From the NCBI GenBank assembly GCA_036426205.1, contig CM071568.1:48019248-48083247 (forward strand): a stretch of 64,000 bases of DNA, read 5' to 3'. The position numbers and the translations under genes are program-made. This stretch comes from Ascaphus truei (Eukaryota > Chordata > Amphibia > Anura > Ascaphidae). The notes under the pieces were generated by a model, which saw nothing but the letters and a program-made list of their open reading frames with translations, ran no database searches and was not told the DNA's origin. Of the stretch, positions 32,177-42,280 are shown one piece after another. How positions within the stretch are numbered: the stretch's first letter is position 1; each line of letters begins with the position of its first letter.

Positions 32177-33532
32177 TTAGAGGAGAGGTTCAGATGTCAC
32201 TGTTTGAGTTGCGACAGTGACATCTTCTGTGGTCCCAGGGGGGACCTGGGCCCTCAAGCTCTTTTCCTTCTCCCTCTGTTCTTTGGGGAGAGGTTCAGAT
32301 GTCACTGTTTGAGATGGGGCAGTGACATCTTCTGCGGTCCCAGAGGGGGCCTGGGCCTTCGAGGGCTTTTCCCTCTCTCTCCTTCTTTGGGGGAGAGGTG
32401 TAGACGTCACTGTCCGAGATGGGGCAGCGACATCTCCTGTGGTCCCAGCGGGGGCCTGGGCCCCCGAGGGCTCCGCTGCGGTGGCCGCAGCGGCACAGGG
32501 TGTTTCCTCCTGGGGGGAGACAGCGCTAACAGAGGCTGGCCGCTCCAGGGCGACCCCCTCTCCTTCCTTCCGCTCTCCAGGAAGAGGTGCAGAAGTCACT
32601 GTTCCGGATGGGACAGCGACATCTCCTGCGGTCTCAGGAGGGACCTGGGCCCTTGAGAGCCCCGCTGTGGTGGGCACAGCGGTACCGGGTGTCTTGGCAG
32701 AGGGAGGGGCGGGTGCAGGAGTTGGGATGGGTCCTCTGTTCCCTCTGAGGCAACTCCTACGAGTGTGCCCCAGCTCTCTGCACAGATAACATCTAACCCC
32801 CTCCGTGCCATAAAACACAGTGTATTCTATGCCCTCGTAGGGCACCCTAAACGAACCCTCCACAGATTCATTGCTCCCTGGCAGCAGCAGTTGTACCTGC
32901 CGCCTAAATGAGAGTACATGCCTCAGCGCCCTATCTCTGCAGCCCAAAGATAATTTTATTATGGGGGACTTAATGTCTCCCAGGGCTTGCAGGTACGGCT
33001 TCATGAGGCAATCTGGGATGAAGGGGGGCACATTTGACAGAATGACCTTTGTGCCTAACCCCTCCATGGGTTCCATAGGGATGTATTTCCCCCCTACACT
33101 GATGCCTTTCTGCACCAGGTAGTGAGTGGCAGCCAGCGTACGAAGGAAGAAAATGCCCCTCCCATACATTTTGCTGGCCGCCACCACAGCAGAGGGACCC
33201 ACCACATCAGCCACAGCCCTCACATATATCTCCATGTTTAGGCCAGGTGACATTGGGCACCTCACCCCAAGCTTCCTGCTCAAACAGGGCGTGGCCCCAG
33301 CATTGTTGTTGCTGGGGTCAACACCTGCAACTGCCACATGCGCCCATGTTGGAACTGGGACTGCAGGGGTTACGCTGCTAACAGGTGCTGGGGGAGGCGT
33401 GGCCAGGGCACTGGAAGGACCAGGCCTAGGGCTGTGACTAAGAGTGTTGCTCCTAGGGGCCACAGTTTTTGGTGTTCTATATCCGGGCGTCGCCCCTGTT
33501 GCCGCACTTGTCCTATTCCCCTTTCCAGGCAT
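32177..33532 (-). CDS. LINE ORF1p, part a: zinc-knuckle, gag-like protein
   Basis: 451 residues starting MPGKGNRTS. The ATG is at 33530-33532; three upstream codons are open but start with TTG. After a Ser/Pro-rich N-terminus comes a domain (about residues 95-245) of the kind seen in Tx1-type ORF1, with IYVRAVADVVG and VILSNVPPFIPD. It is followed by a CX2CX4HX4C knuckle (CYLCRELGHTRRSC, 32750-32791) that would bind RNA or DNA. The C-terminal part is four imperfect 35-residue repeats. TAA at 32177-32179 ends it, yet the frame continues open for 506 codons. The same TAA appears in all three copies of this region. Confidence 0.82.
   Translation of the reverse strand: MPGKGNRTSAATGATPGYRTPKTVAPRSNTLSHSPRPGPSSALATPPPAPVSSVTPAVPVPTWAHVAVAGVDPSNNNAGATPCLSRKLGVRCPMSPGLNMEIYVRAVADVVGPSAVVAASKMYGRGIFFLRTLAATHYLVQKGISVGGKYIPMEPMEGLGTKVILSNVPPFIPDCLMKPYLQALGDIKSPIIKLSLGCRDRALRHVLSFRRQVQLLLPGSNESVEGSFRVPYEGIEYTVFYGTEGVRCYLCRELGHTRRSCLRGNRGPIPTPAPAPPSAKTPGTAVPTTAGLSRAQVPPETAGDVAVPSGTVTSAPLPGERKEGEGVALERPASVSAVSPQEETPCAAAATAAEPSGAQAPAGTTGDVAAPSRTVTSTPLPQRRREREKPSKAQAPSGTAEDVTAPSQTVTSEPLPKEQREKEKSLRAQVPPGTTEDVTVATQTVTSEPLL
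32180..32655 (-). repeat. 105-bp (35-aa) tandem repeats in ORF1
   Basis: Four imperfect units start near 32193, 32299, 32404 and 32594 (plus-strand words like gtcactgt...gacatctcctg). The protein reads AQVPPGTTEDV...TVTSEPLP plus a charged KEQREKEKSLR linker. Spacing is 105-106 bp for the first three; the fourth is set off by 190 bp with an insert. Units differ by substitutions that keep the protein motif. The role is unknown. They could multimerise ORF1p or be a flexible linker. Confidence 0.8.
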
Positions 33533-34105
33533 GATAAACAAATAAGCCTCTAAGTCAGGGGAAGGTATTGCTTAGTGAGAGAGGTATTGAGAGAAAAACT
33601 TTCCCTTTAAGAAGAGATCTCTCTGCAAGGGGAAAAAAACAGCAGCTTTTAAAACCTGCTGCAGCTTTAAATATTTTCCCTTTATTATTAACTCTCTCTC
33701 TCTGTTATAGTAAGCAAACACCACAATTTACAAGTCTTTATAGAAAAGACACAGAGCTCTCAATAGCAAGTGAGAAAAGGAATCAGGTTTAAGAAAACAA
33801 AAGAGTGAAATTGGAAGTTTAAACAACCAGTAAAAACCTCCAGTAGTGAGGGAGGAGAGAGGGGTGAGACTGCAGTTTTCCAGCCAGCTAAACTGCAGCT
33901 ATGCTGGGTTAAATCACTGCAGCCCCTGGGTGAAAACCAAAAACGGTTTTTAAGCCTGAAAATGCACCCAAAACCCTCTATAAAACTCCCAGTATACTCA
34001 CAGTATACTCCCCCACAGATCCAAGCCAAAATATAACAAATAAAGAAAGAATAAAGCTGATTCCTTACCAAATGCCTGGAGCTCTGCACATACACTTCTG
34101 AGTGG
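33533..34105 (-). promoter_or_regulatory. LINE 5' UTR
   Basis: About 570 bp between the LINE 5' end and the ORF1 ATG, AT-rich compared with the ORFs, with no long ORF. LINEs of this kind carry an internal promoter here, but I see no motif that I can name with confidence. A pyrimidine tract followed by CAG (minus strand, about 33625-33645) resembles a 3' splice site. Copy B has the same segment at 41022-41579 with few differences. Confidence 0.6.
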
Positions 34106-34111
34106 AAGCAG
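34106..34111. repeat. Tandem LINE junction, shared 6 bp AAGCAG
   Basis: AAGCAG separates the 5' end of one LINE copy from the 3' end of the next. The same 6 bp stand at 7128-7133 (outer 3' boundary) and 41580-41585 (outer 5' boundary). Three identical junctions imply either repeated insertion at one target sequence or a 6-bp target duplication re-used by the second insertion. Confidence 0.8.
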
Positions 34112-34258
34112 CCTATTTTGATCTGGTTCAATACTGATTGGCCGGCGAAGCCGGCCAATTCAGTTAAACAGCAATTCTACTTGTTGCCAAGTAGAACAAA
34201 GAAAAACCAGTCAAACAAATATATTAGGGAATCAGCAAGTGCACTGTAGAAAGTGCAC

Positions 34259-37200
34259 TTAAAAAAGAAGGGTTTAACTCAGAAGACCCCCTGATGGGGG
34301 ATACCGAGCAGAGCACCCCGCCGTAACGCCCTGGGAGGCAAAACTCCGAAACCCGTCCCACGGCTCGGCGTACGTGAACTCGCCGAATACGTATGTGCAC
34401 CAGCGCCCTGAACCTGCCCACGATGTTTCGTTGGGAAACCCCCTCTCCAACGCTGCTTCCTGGTCTTGTAAATGGCTACCTTAGCATGGCCAGGATCAGG
34501 GTTGACTAGGAAGAATCCTAGGCTTATTGTCTCGGGACACTGGGCACCCAAAAATAAAATGATGAGGAGAGAAGTTTAACCAGAACTACTGCAGGAGAAG
34601 GCTCCTCACAGAAGGACAAGAGGGGCTGCGTCTGGCCACCAAAATAAAATGTGAATACAAGACCCCGCTCCGCCATAAAGGACAGCGGCGGGGGAGTCCG
34701 TGAAGTGTGCCAAATACTCTCCTGTGCTCATTGGCACCGCGGAGGACCCTCCAACTCAAATCCCCGGCGGGACGGGAACCAAGCTGAATAGAGCTCTCTC
34801 CACGGGGTCTCTCGCCCTCTGTTCCCAAAAATACAGCCGCCCTCCAGAGTCTCTGGGCGGGTGACAGGGCGAGGTAGTGCACTCATTTGGAGCAGACCAG
34901 GAATAACAGTGACTTTCCTCGGCATGCCGCGAAAACATGCCTGGGGACATATCCCCCAACCTGCTGAGGTTTGGGGAGATAGGAACTCGAGTGGGGTTGC
35001 CTTGGTTTGGGTTCTAACGCAAAATTCGGAAGCTGAAGTTATAGGTTGACCAGGCTCTCCGGTCTTGCAAAACCCCCTCGATGAAGGTGCGTGAGTCGGG
35101 TGGATGGCATCTTTAATCTCCTGGATCAACGACGGAGCAACGCGGGCAGTAAGGCAACCCATACGGGCCGAGCTCCTCTGCGCCTTACCCAGTCCCCGGC
35201 CGCTCAAGTCCAGGAGATCCCCACTCTGGTCACCTGCGCCATTATTAGCGCGGCGGAAATAGAGGGTGAATCCAACATCCGAGCCCCCACTCGCCGGATT
35301 ATACAGCAGGGCTCGCGAGGATATCAACCCCCACCGCCTTGTTTCTCTTCCTGGTCTGCGGAGACCAATTTCCAGGCCTTCAGTAAGTCCCGTAGTATGC
35401 CGGCAGCACCGATAGGTCTCTACCTACAACCCTCAGGCCTGATGATAACAATTGCCGGTCATACCTCATATTGCGCAGCTGGCGAAAGAAAAAGGTCGCC
35501 AGGCACCACTGCGAGACGGATCTGCGAATAGGTATCTCTGCAGGTACTGGAGGCGGAAGATGTGTACTGGGAGCGGACACGCACACACCGCCCTGTCCCC
35601 CTCCTCCAAAGGGAGCAACGCAACTCCCGCAGAGACCCAATGCTATCCCATCCAAGGAAATCCATCACCTCCTCTGGATCTTGTTGATAAATTCGGGGGT
35701 TGGACCCCATGGCTATCAGCCGTGGCCAAAGAGCTGACTGGCCACCGACTGGTTGATCACCAGGGTCCTTCCCCTAAGGGAAATGCATTCTCGACAGATA
35801 CACACCCATGACCCCAGACGAGCAATGACCCGTTCTTCAGATCACTGAGTTTCTGGGGCCGGGTCCTCCTAGCAGACAGGTAGACTCCCAGATACTTGAG
35901 AGTATCGCTCTCCCACGGACATTCCGAACGTGGGGGGCAAGAGTCCACCTTGTAAGGACCCACCAATGCCGGAGCACTGTGACCATTGATCCGAATGCAG
36001 AAGAGGCCGGTGTAGACCTCTTGGCCCTTGTGCCCGCTCTAGATCATCTAGTCCTGGGCCACTAGGAGCACGTCATCGGCATAAGCCGCAGGACTACTCG
36101 CATTCGGGTTCCCGCAGCACACCGCCCGGTGAGCTCCTCCTCAGTAGACAGAGAAGGTCTCAATGGCCAGACGCGTACATTTGCCCAGACAGGGGGCACC
36201 CTTGGTCGTACTCCCCGACCAAACACAAAAGTGACCGTCAGGGACCAGTTGATCTTCACCAACACTCTGCAGAGGCTTACAGCCATCTGGAGAAATCCCA
36301 CAAATTGTGGGTCCAAAGCCAAAAACGCCCCGCAGGGTCTGCATAAGGTAACGGTGATCCACTCTGTCAAAACGCCTTCTCCTATCTAGGGACAGAAGGG
36401 CAGTGATAGACCAGTCCTCTGCGCGTAGTTGCATCATGGTCCCGGACCATAAAAATGTTGTCATGAATGTCTCGGCCCGGGACATTATAGGACTGGTCGG
36501 GGTGAATCCACCCTCTGCCAGCACGGACTGAGCCTCAGCGAAAGCGCTTTGGCTACGATCTTAGTTCCGTGCTGACATGAGACCGGTCGCCAATTGAGAT
36601 CTGACGGAGATCCCCCTTCTTTGGCACAAAGACAGTATTGCCCGCCGACACGAAAGTGGCATCTCACCATCTCAAGGGCTTCGGCTAGGACCTCGGTGAA
36701 ATCAGGTCCCAGCATCTCCCAAAAAACCGGAAGACACCACATCAGCCCTCTAGCCCCGGCGCTTTTTTCCGTGTGGACATGAGACGATGGCTTCAGAGAG
36801 CTCGCCATAGTCAAGGTACTCAGCGGCTTCCCTTCCATCCTCACTGACCGTGGGAGACCCCTCCCATAAGACCCTGCATTTATCTGGCTGGATGACTCCG
36901 GAGAGAAAGAATCTACTAATAATCTCCGTTTCTGTCCCGGATTCTCTCCCGGTCAGTCAGAGGGTACCGCTTCCTCTGCCAAACAGGGCATGTGATATGT
37001 CTAACGGTTTCCCCTCTTTTTCTCCAGCGCGTAGAAAGCGCGACCCGCGATCCATCTCTCGAAGGAAGTTGATGCGGGATCGCACATACGCCCCCCGAGC
37101 TCTCCGATCTTTCCAAGTCCCGGAGAGTGCACTTCCCTCTCCACGTACATACTCTGCAGGTATTGGTCTCCTGCCACAGACAGCCGCTTCTCGAGATCGG

Positions 37201-38178
37201 CACCTCCTCCCTGAGGGCCTCGATCTCAGCATCACGCCGGCCGCTGGCAACCTTTTGTGTACTCTTGACACAACGATGGCGCAGATGAACCTTGCCACAC
37301 TTCCCACCACTGCTCTAACGTGGCAAAGTCTGACCTGCAAACCTCTCCAGGCCATCCAAAAGTCTTCGGACCGTCGTCAGCAAACCCCTTGTCCCTCCAA
37401 CAACGTATTGTTGAAAGTGCCAATATGCGGCCGAGGGTGCTGCGGTAGCAGCGTCAACCGTCACGGACGCACAATTGTGGTCCGAAAACGGCGCCAACCT
37501 AATGGCACTGGACGGGGCTCGTGACAGGCTGTGGCTGGAAATATACAGCCTGTCATCCGGGACCAGGACATTCCGTTCACCCCTAAACCCACCCTAACAT
37601 GGGTGAACTCAGTGGATTGCCTCAGGATGTTTTTCTCGTCCAGAACGTCTACCAAGGAGTTAGCGGGTGATGACCTCCCGCAAGGCCGACGCAGAACACG
37701 GGTGTGCTCCGGACCATTTCCGGTCTTTCCGAGCCTCGAGGGTCAGTTTAAAATCACCCCCGAGCACCACGTATTCGTCTGCGTCGACTGTCTCCAGTAT
37801 TCAGACATTCTGACGAAGAACTGCCTTCTCAGGTGGTCCGTTGGCAGGAGCATACACGTTCAGGAAATTAAACGTGTATTCCTCGTGTCGGACCCTGATA
37901 TGCAAAAGGCCGACCTGGAACAACAGCTTTGGCCAGCAGCAGCTCCAGTTGAAAGGATTCAAGAACAGGGTCCACCACCCCACAGAGATGTCGAAGTGAG
38001 GTGGCTGAAAAAGACCTTGCCTCGCCACTCCAGATGCCAGCTGGCTTCAGCCTCTGGAGTGGATGGGTTTCCTGCAGGAAACTCACGAATACTTCCCCTT
38101 TTGTAAAAAGGAGAGTACCTGGAACCTTCGAAACCCGTCCTTACATCCATTTCTTTTACGTACCGATGCTCAAGCCAT
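34259..38178 (-). pseudogene. LINE ORF2, copy B (frameshifted as assembled)
   Basis: 3920 bp against 3924 in the intact ORF2, yet broken into many short frames because insertions and deletions nearly cancel out. Start (38176-38178) and stop (34259-34261) are both in place, and the endonuclease and RT regions are present in order. The near-normal length with balanced indels argues for sequencing error. Whether the true gene is intact cannot be judged from this sequence. Confidence 0.75.
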
Positions 38179-38209
38179 TGGTAATCAAGAGTCTTGATTC
38201 CCATAGCGC

Positions 38210-41021
38210 TCAGGGTACTATACCCCAGAAGCCTTTACGTGCTCTCGCAACACTTTGTTAAACTTTAGGACCCGAGTATGTTCGATAGTCCCGGAAAGTT
38301 TGCCTTGTGGTTAGCCTTGATGTATACCTGAGAGATTGGAGAATGACGCGAAGCATCCTTCCACCTCTCAGGGCCACTGCAACCTTCGTATGTCCGTGTC
38401 CTGCAGAGGGCATCACCAGGAACTATCTAGCTCCCGGGCAGGGATAATGGTGATCGAGAGTCCACCGACTCCATGGGTGCCGAGGACTCCCCTCTGAGCC
38501 CCAACTCCCCAGGCTCCTCTTGGCTGGAGAATTACAAGACCCCCGTCCTTCTCTGCGGGGGCCTCTCTCAGCCATATGATGGATCCCCTCCTCGGGTGTT
38601 TCACGAGGGGGTCCACTGTGCTCTCCCCTCCATCCCCGAGTCAGGATGTTCAGGGGCAGCTGGTGGCAACTGGCAGAGGCAGTGGTCTCGCCGAGATTCC
38701 TCGGGGGCCACAGAAGCACACGTGCCACGGGTGTTCACATCACCCACGGGAGGGCCACTCGCCGCGGGAGGCCCTCACCATCCGCGGGAGGGCCTCCCAC
38801 CGTCCGCGGAGGGCCCCACCATCCGCGGGAGGGCCCCACCATCCACGTAGGCCCTCACCATCCCCGGGAGGGCCCCACCAATCCGCGGATGGCCCCCACC
38901 ATCCGCGGGAGGCACCCACCATCCCGGAGGCTCTCACCAACCATGGGGGGCACTCCTTAGCAAGGGCTTCATGGGAGGTCTTCCCAGCGTTCACTCCCAA
39001 CAAAGTGCCCGCCCAAAACCCACCAGAGGGTTCAGGTCAACAACTCCCGATGTAATCGAAGTGCTCACCACAACACCCTCCAAACCCTCATCCACGGGGT
39101 TCAGCCCTAACCCATCTCCTTCCTCTGGTGACGCAAACCGGGGCTTTTTTATCCCTATGTGCGTCACCCGAAGGCGGTACAGCGCCGGAGGGGGAATCTT
39201 GGCTGGCTCCGAAGATAGGTGCACTCGGCATGTCAAATTCAACCGAACACAACTCTCCGGGGGACGCTCTCCACCGAGAGGGCGTTGGGAGGCTCCCCAA
39301 CGTCCCCAGAGGTGTCGGTACCTCCAGCTGCATTCCTTCCAGAAATTCGAGGGGGGGGGCTGTACATTTTGTGGATCCGGCTTACACTGGTTAATCCCAA
39401 CCAGTGGCCGGACAGGACCACCTTGTGCGAACTGATTTTCTTTCCGCTTCCGAGACTCAGAGGGTAAACATAATATGGTTCACGCCAACCTCCTCAATCC
39501 CCTCTTATGTTTTAAATTTGCTCTTCCTGGGATTGATTTCCCAGGAGAGGGTGCCGCTGTCTCCATAGCAGGAGTTTCCTCCCCCGCTCCCCTTCACCCT
39601 GTACGGTTGCTACAATGGGGTTAGGGGGTTCTTGGGGGGGGACAGCGACAGAGGGTGACTGTTTTGGGTGACTTTTTTCTTCTTCCCCCTCTTTTTTAGA
39701 GGAGAGGTTCAGATGTCACTGTTTGAGTTGCGACAGTGACATCTTCTGTTGGTCCCGGGGGACCTGGGCCCTCAAGCTCTTTTCCTTCTCCCTCTGTTCT
39801 TTGGGGAGAGGTTCGATGTCACTGTTTGAGATGGGGCAGTGACATCTTCTGCTGGTCCCAGGGGGCCTGGGCCTTCGAGGGCTTTCCCTCTCTCTCCTTC
39901 TTTGGGGAGAGGTGTAGACGTCCACTGTCGCGAATGGGGCAGCGACATCTCCTGTGGTCCCAAGCGGGGGCCTGGGCCCCCGAGGGCTCCGCTGCGGTGG
40001 CCGCAGCGTCACAGGTGTTCTCCTCCTGGGGGGAGACAGCGCTAACAAGGCTGGCCGCTCCAGGGCGACCCCCTCTCCTCCTTCCGCTCTCCAGGAAGAG
40101 GTGCATAAGTCACTGTTCCGGATGGGACAGCGACATCTCCTGCGGTCTCAGGAGGGACCTGGGCCCTTGAGAGCCCCGCTGTGGTGGGCACAGCGGTACC
40201 GGTGTCTTGGCAGAGGGAGGGGCGGTGGCAGGAGTTGGGATGGTCCTCTGTTCCCTCTGAGGCAACTCCTACGATGTGCCCCAGCTCTCTGCACAGATAA
40301 CATCTAACCCCCTCCGTGCCATAAACACAGTGTATTCTATGCGCCTCGTAGGGCACCCTAAAACCCCCACAGTTCATTGCTCCCGGGCAGCAGCAGTTGA
40401 CCTGCCGCCAAATGAGAGACATGCCTCAGCGCCCTACTCTGCAGCCCAAAGATATTTATAGGGGGCTTAATGTCTCCCAGGCTTGCAGGTACGGCTTCAT
40501 GAGGCAATCTGGGATGAAGGGGGGACATTTGACAAATGACCTTTGTGCCTAACCCCTCCATGGGTTCCATAGGGATGTATTTCCCCCCTACACTGATGCC
40601 TTTCTGCACCAGGTAGTGAGTGGCAGCCAGCGTACGAAGGAAGAAATGCCCCTCCCATACCTTTTGCTGGCCGCCACCACAGCAGAGGGACCCACCACAT
40701 CAGCCACAGCCCTCACATATATCTCCATGTTTAGGCCAGGTGACATTGGGCACCTCACCCCAAGCTTCCTCCAAACGGGCGTGGCCCCAGCATTGTTGTT
40801 GCTGGGTCAACACCTGCAACTGCCACATCGCCCATGTTGGAACTGGGACTGCAGGGGTTACGCTGCTAACAGGTGCTGGGGGAGGCGTGGCCAGGCACTG
40901 GAAGGACCAGGCCTAGGGCTGTGACTAAGAGGTTTGCTCCTAGGGGCCACAGTTTTTGGTGTTCTATATCCCGGGGGCGTCGCCCTTGTTCCGCACTTGT
41001 CCTATTCCCCTTTCCAGGCAT
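38210..41021 (-). pseudogene. LINE ORF1, copy B (frameshifted as assembled)
   Basis: Collinear with the clean ORF1 (30656-33532), including the zinc-knuckle region (near 40260-40300), the 35-residue repeats, the GGGPPAD array (shortened or garbled at 38750-38930) and the in-frame TAA (near 39699). The N-terminal part carries several single-base losses. It has real base substitutions as well as indels. Function cannot be judged. Confidence 0.75.
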
Positions 41022-41585
41022 GATAACAAATAAGCCTCTAAGTCGGGAAGGTATCTTAGTGAGAGAGGTATTGAGAGAAAACTTTCCCTTTAAGAAGAGA
41101 TCTCTCTGCAAGGGGAAAAAAACAGCAGCTTTTAAAACCTGCTTGCAGCTTTAAATATTTTCCCTTTATTATTAACTCTCTCTCTCTGTTATAGTAAGCA
41201 AACACCACAATTTACAAGTCTTTAAAAAAGACACAGAGCTCTCAATAGCAAGTGAGAAAAAATCAGGTTTAGAAAACAAAGAGTGAAATTGGAAGTTTAA
41301 ACAACCAGTAAAAACCTCCAGTAGTGAGGGAGGAGAGAGGGGTGAGACTGCAGTTTTCCAGCCAGCTAAACTGCAGCTATGCTGGGTTAAATCACTGCAC
41401 CCCTGGGTGAAAACCAAAAACGGTTTTTAGCCTGAAAATGCACCCAAACCCTCTATAAAACTCCCAGTATACTCACAGTATACTCCCCCACGATCCAAGC
41501 CAAAATATAACAAATAAAGAAAGAATAAAGCTGATTCCTTACCAAATGCCTGGAGCTCTGCACATACACTTCTGAGTGGAAGCAG

Positions 41586-41685
41586 CAGCAGGTGATAGTG
41601 ATGTGGTGAGTGACGCAGCAGCAGGCGATAGTGCTGAGGTGAGTGACGCAGCAGCAGGTGATAGTGCTGAGGTGAGTGAAGTAGA
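41586..41685. repeat. 33-bp tandem repeat in the hAT right arm
   Basis: About three units of gtgagtgacgcagcagcagg plus 13 bases, directly beside the LINE insertion point. The last unit degenerates to gtgagtgaagtag. Words at the same place in each unit are GACGCAG, GACGCAG and GAAGTAG, close to the GGAAGCAG at the LINE boundary. The LINE therefore sits at the edge of, or inside, this array. Confidence 0.75.
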
Positions 41686-41811
41686 CTAACAGTGTGTGTT
41701 TTAAATGTTTGATTGAGCAACCTAATTTCTCAATTTTTACATGGTGTGGCGATTATCACTTCTAATTCACCACACCTGTGGCTACATTGAAAAATAGGTT
41801 GCCCATCTCTG

Positions 41812-41819
41812 CTCTAACC
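41812..41819. repeat. 8-bp target-site duplication of the hAT host, right copy
   Basis: ctctaacc, identical to 6974-6981, directly after the right terminal inverted repeat. Confidence 0.85.
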
Positions 41820-42054
41820 CATGCTTAGCCTAACTTTCCAGAATTTCAACCGAAATCAGGTGGCTTTACCCTACCCCTGTATCAGTAAAACAAGAAGTGG
41901 TATCCAATACCCTGCTAGAGAAACAAAGATCTCTTCTTTGTGTTAGTCAATCCCACCAAGGATTAGAACCAGCTTTCCCCAGTCATCAATTTAAAACAAC
42001 AACTAGCAATGTTAAGAACAAGATCTCTCCACGCCTAAGGCAAGTTGAGGAAGA

Positions 42055-42079
42055 GATATATATATATATATACATACAT

Positions 42080-42141
<62 letters not shown>

Positions 42142-42180
42142 ATGTGTATTTGTGCAGACGTATGTATGTATGTATGTACT
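42055..42180. repeat. Compound microsatellite (TA)n(CATA)n(CA)n ... (TATG)n
   Basis: TA repeats from 42056, then about six CATA units, then about 20 CA units to 42138, a short break, and TATG units to about 42178. Small ORFs on both strands here are repeat artefacts. It would be highly variable between individuals. Confidence 0.95.
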
Positions 42181-42221
42181 GTATACACAAACAAAAATAA
42201 ACCCACACACACACCCACACA

Positions 42222-42280
42222 CGTTTCTCAACCGGTGGGCCGCACAGTCGACGACAGTGTGCTGTGAATTTTTTTAAATT
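42222..42280. mobile_element. hAT-like element end (fragment)
   Basis: gtttctcaaccggtgggccg followed by gtgtgctgtgaattttttaaa resembles the termini of hAT families with a TTCTCAACCGGTGGGCC end. No matching opposite end or duplication was found. It abuts the microsatellite. Confidence 0.45.

Larger units (their letters stand above)
30343..34105 (-). mobile_element. Tx1-like LINE: 5' UTR, ORF1 and start of ORF2 (clean sequence)
   Basis: On the minus strand this is the 5' half of the LINE: a 5' UTR of about 570 bp, ORF1 with an in-frame stop, the 32-bp spacer and the first 94 or so codons of ORF2. The 30355-31160 part is nearly identical to 10942-11750. Joining this block to 7134-11868 on the LINE map gives one element of about 7.6 kb, which suggests the two are halves of copy A separated by misassembled sequence. 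Its 5' end (34105) meets the next copy through AAGCAG. Confidence 0.8.
34112..41579 (-). mobile_element. Tx1-like LINE, copy B: full length, error-ridden
   Basis: 7.47 kb covering every part of the LINE from 3' end (34112) to 5' end (41579). It is collinear with 7134-11868 plus the clean ORF1 block. Single-base indels are dense in ORF2, fewer in ORF1 and rare in the 5' UTR, so quality improves toward the right flank. Some differences are substitutions (for example around 39180-39310 in ORF1), so it is a distinct copy and not just a second reading of copy A. Confidence 0.82.
6982..41811. mobile_element. Non-autonomous hAT-like element hosting the LINE array
   Basis: The left end (from 6982) reads CTGAGGTGGGCAAC and the right end, in reverse complement from 41811, reads CAGAGATGGGCAAC, matching at 12 of 14 positions. 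Perfect 8-bp duplications flank both. Without the LINE array the element is only about 380 bp: left arm 6982-7133, right arm 41586-41811. It has no transposase, so it is a MITE. The left arm has small internal palindromes (tcgccaatcgcc, cacaagtggcga). The right arm starts with a 33-bp tandem repeat. The TGGGCAAC-type TIR is common in vertebrate hAT elements. Confidence 0.8.

Noticed and set aside
33760..34158. 132-codon minus-strand ORF at the LINE 5' end
   Set aside because: It runs across the junction between two LINE copies and through the UTRs, so it is not a conserved LINE protein.
25735..38178. Frameshifted ORF2 copies as evidence of LINE death
   Set aside because: Indels cluster in homopolymers and nearly cancel in length. 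This is the signature of uncorrected long-read error, so the true state is unknown.
41897..42277. 126-codon ORF across the microsatellite
   Set aside because: It is mostly TA, CATA and CA repeat translated as Tyr/Ile/His/Thr strings.
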